Positions 35,403 to 44,211 of a stretch of DNA of 44,211 bases are shown one piece after another. Below the pieces are notes generated by a model. That model was given only the letters and a program-made list of their open reading frames with translations, was not told the origin of the DNA and did no database searches. The position numbers and the translations under genes were made by a program. This DNA is from Bacteroides nordii WAL 11050 = JCM 12987 (lineage in GTDB: Bacteria; Bacteroidota; Bacteroidia; Bacteroidales; Bacteroidaceae): the NCBI GenBank assembly GCA_000613465.1, contig BAJA01000041.1, positions 1 through 44,211 on the forward strand. The letters run 5' to 3'. Positions within the stretch are counted from its first letter, which is position 1. Each line of letters begins with the position of its first letter.

Positions 35403-36047
35403 ATGGAAACTCTTTTGCCTTTTGCTTTACTGTGTTTTACCTCCTTTTTTACGTTGACAAATCCTTTGGGTACGATGCCTGTATTTCTGACGATGACACA
35501 TGGAATGACGGATAAAGAGCGGCGTGCAATTGTGCGGCGTGCCACGATTGTATCTTTTCTTACCCTTATGGTCTTTGTGTTTGCAGGGCAACTCCTTTTT
35601 AAATTTTTCGGTATCTCTACCAATGGATTCCGTATTGCTGGTGGGGTCATTATTTTTAAGATTGGTTTTGATATGTTGCAGGCGCGTTATACGCCTATGA
35701 AATTGAAAGACGAAGAGATTAAAACTTATGCCGATGATATTTCGATTACTCCTTTAGCTATTCCGATGTTGTGTGGACCGGGTGCCATTGCCAATGCCAT
35801 TGTGCTGATGGAGGATTCTCACACTATCGAAATGAAAAGTGTCCTGATAGGGATGATCGCATTGATTTACTTTATTACTTTTCTCATTCTTCGTGCTTCA
35901 ACCCGGTTGGTTAAAGTTTTAGGTGAAACGGGCAATAATGTAATGATGCGTTTAATGGGACTTATCCTGATGGTGATTGCTGTGGAGTGTTTTGTCAGTG
36001 GATTAAGACCTATTTTAGTCGGGATATTGAAAGAAGGAATGATGTAG
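35403..36047 (+). CDS. MarC family integral membrane protein
   Basis: A 214-residue inner-membrane protein with six hydrophobic helices in two repeats. It opens FALLCFTSFFTLTNPLGTMPVFLTM, the NPxGxxPxF signature of MarC/UPF0056. The second repeat carries ITPLAIPMLCGPGAIANAIVLM. Members were once linked to multiple antibiotic resistance but their transport function is not established. It has its own promoter and is followed by a convergent, hairpin-rich gap. Confidence 0.92.
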   Translation: METLLPFALLCFTSFFTLTNPLGTMPVFLTMTHGMTDKERRAIVRRATIVSFLTLMVFVFAGQLLFKFFGISTNGFRIAGGVIIFKIGFDMLQARYTPMKLKDEEIKTYADDISITPLAIPMLCGPGAIANAIVLMEDSHTIEMKSVLIGMIALIYFITFLILRASTRLVKVLGETGNNVMMRLMGLILMVIAVECFVSGLRPILVGILKEGMM

Positions 36048-36205
36048 GGAATTGCATTGTTGTTAAGATCATCCGATGGATGCATGATTGTCAAAAAAGT
36101 AATTACAAGATTTTTTTAAGAAGAGATGTGAGGCAGGATTAGAATGTTTTTCCTTATGTAATCTCTTGATTTATAGCGCATACAGACCTCTTGCTTAAAG
36201 GCAGG

Positions 36206-36291
36206 TAAGAGTGTACATTTATGCGAGTGTTAATTGTACACTTTTGCCACACTATATTGTACACTCTTGGTATGTTAAAGTGTACATTCTT
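36206..36291. repeat. Second array of four TGTACA palindromes at 23-bp spacing
   Basis: TGTACA occurs at 36212, 36235, 36258 and 36281, exactly 23 bp apart, the same number and spacing as at 167-258. Shared flanks include AAGAGTGTACAT, TGTACACTCTTG and AAGTGTACATTCTTG. The units differ from each other more than a recent duplication would, so spacing and core are conserved over sequence between them. It lies between convergent genes. Confidence 0.75.
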
Positions 36292-36412
36292 GTAAAGTAA
36301 ATCCTTACTGTTAAAAAAGTACATTAACGATATTAACAAACGTGTTTGACGAACGAGACTATTTCTATTGTTCCGGATAATGTTTTTGGGATGAGTGGCA
36401 ATGTTTAATATA

Positions 36413-36453
36413 GCTCGAAAGTCTGTACCTGTGGTAAGTACAGACTTTCGAGC
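36413..36453. terminator. Perfect 16-bp hairpin between convergent genes
   Basis: GCTCGAAAGTCTGTAC (36413-36428) and its exact complement (36438-36453) flank a 9-base loop, followed on the plus strand by ATTTTACC. Probable intrinsic terminator, mainly for the plus strand. Confidence 0.7.
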
Positions 36454-36495
36454 ATTTTACCAGTTAGTTGGGAATCAATATTAATGTTGTACGAA

Positions 36496-36565
36496 AGTGG
36501 GACGTATCATCTTTAGGAATATTTACTGAATATTCCATTATCAAATGCGTCCCACTCATTTTTTC
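36496..36565. terminator. Nested hairpin with T-tract
   Basis: AGTGGGACG (36496-36504) pairs with CGTCCCACT (36548-36556), enclosing an inner GGAATAT/ATATTCC stem. On the plus strand CATTTTTTC follows. It lies 4 bp past the end of the minus-strand SusCD-locus operon and could end transcription from both sides. Confidence 0.6.
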
Positions 36566-36568
36566 AAA

Positions 36569-37210
36569 TTATAAGTCGGATATATATTGAACTACTTCAA
36601 CTATATCCTGAGTACTGTTTTTTATTCGGTTCTCTTTTATGAATGATGTTATTTCCTTTTTTAAATCAGGGAATAACTTTATTAATTCTTTGGCTTTAGA
36701 GAACTTATTCAATTCATTAGCTATTTCAATATAATACCAAACATAAGGCTCTGCTTTATAGTTTTCGGGTAATTTCAATTGATATATTTCACCGGATGTA
36801 TTTAGTGACGAGATATTATCAATAGCTGTGGTTGAAGAAGTACCATAACCGATATTTTGTGCCCGGACACTCATACGGCAACGATAGGAAGCATATAAAG
36901 TATATCTATCTTGTGTGAGAACCTCATAAAACCGATTATCCACCGGGATAAACTTTCGTTTATCAAAATATATGGTATCAATCTGATCTATCGGATACAG
37001 CGCCATATTTTTCCCTTCTTGCGAGGTGTAAATCATCTCTTCTGTAGCCTTGTTGTAGTTAAGAGTGGCATGTGTCCTTTTTTGATTCTTGTATAAGACG
37101 GTAGCCTCTCTGAACTGATCAAATATAAAATGATGATTTGTATTTTGCCCTTTAGTATTGATAGAAATACCTGACAATAAGATAATCAAGCCAATATAGG
37201 TTATTTTCAT
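36569..37210 (-). CDS. Secreted hypothetical protein at the end of the SusCD-peptidase operon
   Basis: A 213-residue protein with a signal peptide (residues about 1-21, MKITYIGLIILLSGISINTK) and a mature part starting near QNTNHHFIFDQF. Residues 33-85 read like an extracellular beta domain (REATVLYKNQKRTHATLNYN; YPIDQIDTIYFDKRKFIPVD). The C-terminus is helical and Lys/Glu-rich. I do not recognise the family. Its ATG overlaps the peptidase stop (37207-37210), so it is made together with the M6 peptidase and may assist or inhibit it; that is inference. Confidence 0.72.
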   Translation of the reverse strand: MKITYIGLIILLSGISINTKGQNTNHHFIFDQFREATVLYKNQKRTHATLNYNKATEEMIYTSQEGKNMALYPIDQIDTIYFDKRKFIPVDNRFYEVLTQDRYTLYASYRCRMSVRAQNIGYGTSSTTAIDNISSLNTSGEIYQLKLPENYKAEPYVWYYIEIANELNKFSKAKELIKLFPDLKKEITSFIKENRIKNSTQDIVEVVQYISDL

Positions 37211-38987
37211 TCTATAAATATTTTTCGTTTGTATATGTCATTTCCGGATAAAACAGACACAATATAAGTACCTTTCGAGAGATGTTTTAATGAGAGCTGG
37301 GTAACGTTTTTAACATCTTCCAGAATTTTTCCGGAGATGTCTACTACTGTGATATGGTCAACATTCGTATCCGCTGTTACATACAGTATTCCCTCATTAA
37401 ACAATAACTGTATTTTTCTATTGTCTGAAAGACTTTCAAGACCTGTTGGAATGGAATTTATATCAAATGTTAATTTGTCATCTTCCATAATTACATTAGT
37501 TATTCTTAAACCACCATCAGAATCATCTGACAAGAAAGGTTTTGGAAAAGTTTTATCTGTCATAACGGCTCCTGAGTTAGTTTGATAGGCAGCTTCATCC
37601 AGGAAACCATTTTCTGTTAATGAACCAAATGGACGATAGATATATACTTCATCCGGTGGTCCGTTACGATTTCCATCTTTAACTGTTGTATTGATTCTAT
37701 AGATAAGTAATCCGGAACGGATCAGATTTTTTTCATAACGTCCCTCTTTCTTCCTGTACTCCAATACATAATATTCATTGGGATTGGTGGAGTTCACTCT
37801 ATAGCAACTGTTTTCTGCACTTTGTGACAACGGAAGTAAAGTGTAGGTACCAGGTTGTGTGATGGTTGGCATCTCTTTTATCCAACTTTGTCCTGCATAT
37901 CTCCATTTCATATAGGCACCCATATGGCACCAACACTGTTCATCAGGTCCCAACTGCCTACAGGATCCAGATTTTTGCTCTCTTCGCTATAATGATACAA
38001 ATCCGGTGCTCCCAATGCATGAAACATTTCATGGCAAAGTGTATTTATAGTTACTTGATTTTCGGGTTGGAATACATAATCCATCACGCGTTTGCCATGA
38101 ATATAACATTCTTTGGTGTATAATGACCAGCGATGTGCCCATAATAAGTCACTCCAGCCATCACTGTTTCCTTGAACAACAAAACATACATTATCTATAT
38201 AACCGTCATTGTCATTATCCAATTCTTCCGGAGTGAAATCTTCTTCAATAGAAGCTTTTACAGCATCAATGGCATTTACAATTAAATTATGTTCTCTATT
38301 TGTCGATTCATCACTTGTTCTATACCCATCCGGATTGGTTGTTGCGTTATAAGGACGATAGAACCCTCTTTTATGAAAGTCAATATATCCGTCAGTTTTA
38401 GTTTCCAGATCAGCGGCTTTAGGATAGAAATGAGAAGTTATATCAAGGCTACTATATGAAACTTCTTGATAATAATCTTTTAAGGAACCACTGGAAGAGG
38501 TTGTACTGTTGAACCTGCTATCGTATACTGTTCTTTTTTTTGAAAATGTAGTGACATCCTGAAAAGAAACGAAAATAACAATATTATTTAATGGATTTTT
38601 ATGAGATGCATATTGAGGCCTTGAAGCTCTTGTTATAGCTTGATTTCGCATTTGCTCCCGCCGTTCTTCATATCGTTTTTTCGGAATCTTCAGCCAGGGA
38701 TTGATACTTACCTCTTTGGGTAATGCCTTGTCTGCCCGGCAAGAGGAGGGGACCATTTCACCTTTATCGTTTTTCACTGCATAGTAGCAGTAACCATCAT
38801 CCGCTTGCACAATAGTATATCCGTCTTTATCATGCACCCAATGATAAAATTCATCTCCTGATGCATATAGAGTTAATTGACTTCCATCCGCCTGAGTCAC
38901 AATCGTCTCCAAAAAACGGAAAGGGGCTGCATACGTTAACAGGCAACAATAGCATAATAGCAGGATTATAGATATATATTTTTTCAT
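37207..38987 (-). CDS. M6-family metallopeptidase with a T9SS-like C-terminal domain, frameshifted
   Basis: A secreted zinc metallopeptidase of about 593 residues. I start at 38987 (MKKYISIILLLCYCCLLTYA, a clear signal peptide) rather than at the ATG at 39008 inside the terminator stem. The catalytic motif HEMFHALGAPDLYH (HExxHxxGxxD) lies around residue 337. N-terminal residues 22-110 resemble the propeptide of M6 immune-inhibitor-A-type proteases. The frame breaks at about 37926; adding one base restores NSVGAHMGAYMKWRYAGQSW. The last 75 residues (ISGKILEDVKNVTQLSLKHL, then SKGTYIVSVLSGNDIYKRKI) resemble a type A type-IX-secretion sorting domain. It follows the SusCD lipoprotein gene. Confidence 0.87.
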
Positions 38988-39002
38988 AATATAGTTGCTT
39001 TT

Positions 39003-39037
39003 AGGCAAATAAGGCCACCCTAAAGGTGACCTTATTG
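39003..39037. terminator. Hairpin between the lipoprotein and M6 peptidase genes
   Basis: A 12-bp stem (39008-39019 with 39025-39036, one G-T pair) with a 5-base loop. On the minus strand it is followed by TGCCTAAAA, a poor T-tract, so it may attenuate rather than end transcription into the peptidase gene. Confidence 0.55.
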
Positions 39038-39067
39038 CAAATAAATTTATTTATAAGACAAAATCCG

Positions 39068-39947
39068 CTATTTTGCTTTAGTAAATACAATTCCGTCTTC
39101 AAATAATGTGAAATATCCGCCGGATGCTCCTGTTGTAGGATGGATAGCTGGAAGCCCAATCCGTACTCACAAGTTATGACTCCATCTTCAAAGATGCCCG
39201 TTAAGGCATTTAACGTATATAAATCTTCACCGTCAACATGAGTTGCTCTGAAATAACGGTTCCAATTATCTGTTGGTTTAGGTGTTGGGCCGATGTACTG
39301 ATTGTCTTTGATAGAAATCATAATCTCACCTTCTACCTCTTCAATACTCATAGTAGCCAAAGTACCATAACCGAAATTAAGATTCAAGACATTTACGTCA
39401 TCATCAGAAGCAGTAACCACTGCCGGTATACTTACATCAGTTCCATCAAATCCGGAAGTACCTGTTATGCTGTATGTACCAATGATAGCAGCCCACGGAT
39501 GCTCATCATCAATAATACTTACTCTGACAGAATTTTGCACAGTTTCTTTTAAAACTGGTACGGTACTCGCAATTACCAAATTAAATGTTTTTTTCCCTGT
39601 AAACAGATCATTGTCTATTGCCTCAATTTCTATATACTGAGTTCCAAAACCTTCTTCAAAAACGATTGTTTTGTTTTTGATATTGAAATCAGTACCTTCA
39701 ATAGCTGGAACAGCTTCGCCTTCTGTTACTGCTGCTACATTTACAGTTACTTTCTCTCCGTTAGGTAATCCTGCCAGAGCAATTGGAATTTTAATTGTTT
39801 CTGTTGCATTTTCATCAATGGAAGCTGTTGCCTCAGGAAAACTTACAAAAGTATCTTCTGCAAGAATGATTGAGGCTCATTGTCGTCGCATGATGTTATT
39901 GCAAGTAACAAGCCACCAATCAAACTTAAATATTTTAGTTTTTTCAT
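39068..39947 (-). CDS. Surface lipoprotein of the SusCD locus, two frameshifts
   Basis: A lipoprotein of about 293 residues. The start at 39947 gives KLKYLSLIGGLLLAITSCDD with lipobox Cys near residue 20. The frame is lost at about 39872 (one added base gives CDDNEPPIILAEDTFVSFPE) and at about 39150 (one added base gives GLGFPAIHPTTGASGGYF and a TAG at 39070-39068). Residues about 30-125 resemble a Calx-beta-like domain (TIKIPIALAGLPNGEKVTVN); the C-terminal part has YFTLFEDGIVFTKAK. Such lipoproteins next to SusD often bind the imported ligand at the cell surface. The family is not certain. Confidence 0.75.
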
Positions 39948-39965
39948 TTATGTATTCTTTGAAAG

Positions 39966-41403
39966 TTAATACTTGTTTTGAACCATATTCTTATTCGCGT
40001 CGATTTCAGACTGCGGAATCGGCATTACGTAATACGGGCTATCTGCCGATACATGCTGAGTAGAAGAGGGTACTCCTGAACCATCAGCCATAAAACCCTT
40101 TCCATCTCTCTGTACGTCTTCGTGTCTACGTTTCAAATCAAAGAAGCGATGTCCTTCGAAAGCCAACTCTAAACGACGTTGTAGTTGAATTTCTTTTTCC
40201 AGAGCGGCTCCGGATTCGGTTCCTTCTTCATAATCAGAATAACGTCTTTCTTTCACCAGATTCAAGTCTGACAGGGCATCATCATAATTTTTCAAATTAT
40301 AGTTAGCTTCCGCACGTGTCAGATATACCTCTGAAGCACGGATGATAGGAATATCAATCAAACCTGTAGATTTACCTCCGTTATTATATTTCCATACTAC
40401 ATTGTATGCTCCTCCATTTACAAGTTTAATTTGTGACCGGCGGATGTCTGTAGATTTATACAGTTCATTCAAACTATAAGTTACCGAGTAATTAGCGATA
40501 TAAGAAGACTCGCTACCCTGTCCCCAATCATTACCGGGTAGGTATCCATTATCGGCAGTAATTGCAATACGGAATAATACCTCAGGAACTTCCATGCTTG
40601 TAGTGAATATTTTGGAGAAATCACTAATGCTTGCAATATCAGAGCCGTCTCCGGCAATAGCATCTGTAGCAGCCGACACAGCTTTTGCATCTTCGCCCAT
40701 TGTCAGATACACACGAGAAAGAATAGCGCTGATAGATTTCTTGTTCAATCGGCTGTTTATACTTTTATTATAGTTGTCACTCATTAACTTTTTAGCGTTT
40801 TCCAGATCTTCTACCAATCTTGAATAAACGTATTTTACTGTATGTCTGGAAGGAAGGTCTACTTCTGTATAATCTTTGTAAGTTACACCAAGATCACCAT
40901 CGCTTGCAGTTTTATAATCTTTTCCATAAGCACGTACAAGGTCAAAATGTATCAACTCTCAGTGCCAAACATTCTGCTAATAGATTGTCGCTTATTGTTT
41001 TCTCATTGCCCTGGAAAGTATTTTCTTTCTCTAAGCGGGTAATTACCTCATTAGCACCTAAGATGGCATTATATGCTGAACTCCATAGTCCACTGATTCC
41101 ATATGTGTCTGCATAATATCTGAAATCTGAGAATTCATTATATATCTGGCGGCCATTACGGTTCAGTACCAGGTTGTCGGACATTACATCCGGAACCATC
41201 AGCATAAAATTAGCAGTATAATATTGACTACGCATTGATTCATACACACTTTTAGTGGTATTATCAAAGTCTTCGATACTTTCCAATGCATTATCACTAT
41301 TTAATGAATCATGTGGAGTAGTATCTAAGAAATCAGCACATCCTGTCATTGCAAAAACGAATACAGTTGCAACGGGTATTATTGTTTTTTTTAATAATTT
41401 CAT
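39966..41403 (-). CDS. SusD/RagB-family ligand-binding lipoprotein, frameshifted
   Basis: A cell-surface lipoprotein of about 479 residues that caps the SusC barrel and captures the substrate. The signal peptide ends in the lipobox MTGC, followed by ADFLDTTPHDSLNS, the standard SusD opening. The SusD core LLAECLALR and IHFDLVRAYGKDY is split at about 40953: the restored reading needs two added bases (or one removed), unlike the other breaks here. The C-terminal RagB segment is RRLELAFEGHRFFDLKRRHE near residue 425 and is intact. It lies 33 bp downstream of SusC. Confidence 0.9.
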
Positions 41404-41435
41404 ATTTTATCTTTTTTACAAATTAAAAGGTGTTA

Positions 41436-44211
41436 TTAGAAACCTATCTCAATACCAAACATAATGGTGCGTGCTGCCGGGAAACTGAAATCAAGTACAG
41501 ATGCAGCGGGACCGGCTGTAGCAGCTAATCCTGTTGTAGGTGAATCACCTACTTCCGGGTCTAATCCAGAGAAATTAGTGATTGTGAATAGATTCAATCC
41601 TTGTGCATAAATCCTGAGATTTTCCATACGCAATGGTTTTAACCATCTTTTAGGTAAGGTATAAGCTAAGGTTATGTTCCTCAAACGCAAGTAAGAAGCA
41701 TCTTCCAGATATCTGGTTGATTGATAACTTTGGTTATTCAGACTTTGTTTAGGGATATTGGTAATATCACCGGGTTTAGTCCACTGATTGTAGAGGAGTT
41801 TCTTATCAAGGTTCTGGTCTATCATTGAACCATCACTTTGAGTAAAGAAATTAATATGATTATAGATATAATTACCACCCGAGAAGTAGAAATCACCACT
41901 AAGTTCAATTCCTTTATAAGCCAATTTGGCTCCAAAAGAACCAAAGTATTTAGGATCCGGAGTTTTATCGTCAAGGATTACTGCGTCGTCAGAGTTATAT
42001 ACATTGGTTATTTTACCGTCTTTGGTATAATAGAGAGCATCACCATTAGCCGGATTTACTCCTGCCCAACGTACCATTTTGTATACATTGATAGGATGTC
42101 CTTCACTTACAAGGCTGTTCCAGCCGATTGTAATATCGTTTCCTTCATATAATTTCAGAACCTTGTTCTTGTTCTGTGAAATCATACCGTTGAGGCTGAA
42201 GGTCCAGTCATTTGTTCTGATAACGTCTCCACTGATAGCTAACTCATATCCCTTATTTTCCATTTCTCCTACATTATCGATACGGCTGGAGAAACCTGAA
42301 GTCATAGAAAGACGGGTTGCCAAAAGCAAATCTGTTGTTTTACGTTTGTAAAGGTCAAAAGTCACACTCAGGCGTGAGTCAAAGAAAGAAGCATCCAAGC
42401 CGACTGAGGTCTGCATACTCTTCTCCCATGACAAATTGGGATTCGGCAATCGGCTTGGATAAGCTGTCGATTCGCTGTTATAACTACCATAACCGTATAC
42501 ACCTTGAGCTGCGTAATCACCGATATTGTTATTACCCGATGTACCTACACTACCACGGATTTTTAAGCGTGTTAACCACTCAATATTTTCCAGGAATTTT
42601 TCTCTTTCCATATTCCATCCCAGACCGACTGCCCAGAAAGTACCGAACTGGTTGTCTGCACCAAAACGAGAAGAACCGTCACGGCGTAAAGCTACATCTA
42701 AAATATACTTATCGTCATAGGTATATCCGGCAGAACCCAGATAAGACAACATTTTCCATTCAGTAGTTGTACCTAACACGTCTTTATTAGTTGAACCAAT
42801 GCTGATAGCATCCAGCTTTCCGGTAGCAAATCCTTCTACCATGGCATTAATTCTTCTGTATTTACTTGCCTGTGCTTCCATACCGACTACAGCTTTCACT
42901 GCATGTACAGAGTTGAATGTTTTTTCGTAAGTCAACATGTTAGTCCATAACCAAGTTGCTCTTTGAGTAAAGTTGTCATTTCTATAACCTTTAGGACCAT
43001 CAGGGCTCAATATGTTACTTAATTGAGATTCCGGTTTATTATATTGGTACTGGATTGCTTGATTGAAGTCAACACCGGCTACAGTTACATACTTAATTTC
43101 ATCCCAGATTTTCCACTCCAGATTGAACGCTCCTACAATTTTCAAACGATTGATGTATGAAGGATTGTTATCGATATTTTCGAAGATATTTAATGGTACT
43201 CCTCCTACTGTAATATCTGTATTATAAGAACCATCTTCATTGAAAGGTGCATCATAAGGGTTAGCACTATATACATAGTTGAAAGGATTTAAAGCATTAC
43301 GGTCAGTTCTTAACAATCCTTCTTTAGAAATGCCGGCAGAAGTTGCTACTCCCACTTTTAGGCGATCACTTACAGTATGTTCTACATTGATACGGGCTGT
43401 TTCTCTTGTAAGGTATGATCCCGGAACAATGGCATCTTGATCATAATACTGTCCGGAAATATAAAATTTAGTCTTTTCACTACCTCCTGACATGTTCAAT
43501 TCATACAATTGAGTTGCGCCGGTACGGAATATTTCATCTGCCAGTTTGTACTTGGGTGAGCAGCAATTTCCTCGTCTGTCATTGCACCACCATTGGCACC
43601 GCCTGTAGCGCCATATCCGCTTCCTAACTGTCTTTCATAAGTTAGTTTCTCCTGTGCATTCATCATTTCAAACTTGTCAGTGGTCTTAGTTGAAATTCCG
43701 TATTGTGCCCGTATATTAAAGGTCGTTTTTCCGCTTTTTCCTTTCTTGGTGGTAACAAGAATAACACCATTAGAGCCTCTTGATCCATATATAGCTGTCG
43801 CAGAGGCATCTTTTAGGATAGACATGTACTCGATATCATTTGCATTTATAGATGCAAAATCCGTAGAAGACATAGGTACACCATCTATTACATATAATGG
43901 ATCTGATCCGGCAGAAATGGAACTTGTTCCACGTATTTTAATATTTGCTCCTGCTCCCGGACGTCCTGTGGCGGCAGTCACTTGAACACCTGCAGATTTA
44001 CCTTGCAATGCTTGGTCAAAACTGGTTACTGGCACTTTGGTTAACTGTTCTGCTTTTACGATATCAACAGATCCTGTCAGCGAACTTTTTTTAGCTGAAC
44101 CATAAGCAACCACTACCACTTCGTCAACCATCTGTGAATCAGACTTAAGTACAACTCTCAGATTCGGTTTAATAGCCACCTCTTGCGTCTGCATTCCGAT
44201 GTAAGAAATTT
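41436..44211 (-). CDS. SusC/RagA-family TonB-dependent transporter, 5' end beyond the window, frameshifted
   Basis: The C-terminal 920 or so residues of an outer-membrane nutrient transporter. The window opens in the carboxypeptidase-D-like N-terminal domain (ISYIGMQTQEVAIKPNLRV), then the SusC-specific linker DEVVVVAYGSAKKSSLTGSV, plug motifs GRPGAGANIKIRGTSSI and DPLYVIDGVPM, YMSILKDASATAIYGSRGSN, and the barrel to the aromatic end FGIEIGF. The frame breaks at about 43538; adding one base restores NWQDEIFRTGATQLYELNMS. It pairs with the SusD gene just downstream. The missing 5' end and promoter prevent any statement on regulation. Confidence 0.92.

Overview
The window looks like a chromosomal segment of a gut Bacteroidales bacterium, most likely Bacteroides or a close relative. 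Three things support this: promoters with the Bacteroides -33 TTTG / -7 TAnnTTTG pattern (for example 4480-4511 and 21359-21390), a SusC/SusD pair with lipoproteins, and several TonB-dependent outer-membrane receptors. Most of it is ordinary chromosome carrying housekeeping genes.

Layout. 1-287: a 23-bp-periodic array of TGTACA palindromes. 288-4233 (-): a TonB receptor and a PL6-family polysaccharide lyase. 4480-4748 (+): a promoter-driven, rod-shaped small RNA candidate, followed by a PAP2 phosphatase. 5784-10578 (-): a LuxR-type regulator, a secreted hypothetical protein, a FAD-dependent dehydrogenase, a GxxExxY gene bracketed by about 40-bp inverted repeats, and radA. 10830-11846 (-): type I asparaginase. 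12011-17429 (+): the threonine operon, with a Thr/Met-rich leader peptide, fused aspartokinase-homoserine dehydrogenase (thrA), an ApgM-like predicted homoserine kinase, and thrC. 17732-21390 (-): a thiamine salvage operon (TonB receptor, PnuC-type transporter, thiamine pyrophosphokinase) behind a TPP riboswitch. 21488-24994 (+): an MscS channel and a GH3 glycosidase. 25132-27940 (-): a small protein, a MATE transporter and an LpxL-like acyltransferase. 28404-30537: an AT-rich accessory patch next to tRNA-Lys, holding a tight three-gene set (HNH endonuclease, unknown protein, minimal nucleotidyltransferase). 30631-36047: an AI-2E-type permease, thymidine kinase, and a + strand run containing rsmI, a coiled-coil lipoprotein, a HAD phosphatase and a MarC protein. 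36206-36286: a second TGTACA array. 36569-44211 (-): a SusC/SusD locus whose other members are a surface lipoprotein, an M6 metallopeptidase and a secreted hypothetical protein. SusC runs off the window end.

Quality caution. Ten genes are split by twelve frameshifts, and conserved protein resumes in another frame each time. Eleven fit the loss of one base, nearly always within a short G or C run. They hit housekeeping genes (thrA, radA, rsmI) as well as accessory ones, so I treat them as probable sequencing or assembly errors and give each gene as one full-span CDS.

The most interesting material is repeat biology and the accessory patch: the two TGTACA arrays, the inverted-repeat-bracketed GxxExxY gene with an apparently empty relative nearby, a TTGACAATTGACAGT repeat family inserted in frame inside an enzyme and at both thr-operon junctions, and the uncharacterised HNH/unknown/nucleotidyltransferase operon beside tRNA-Lys.
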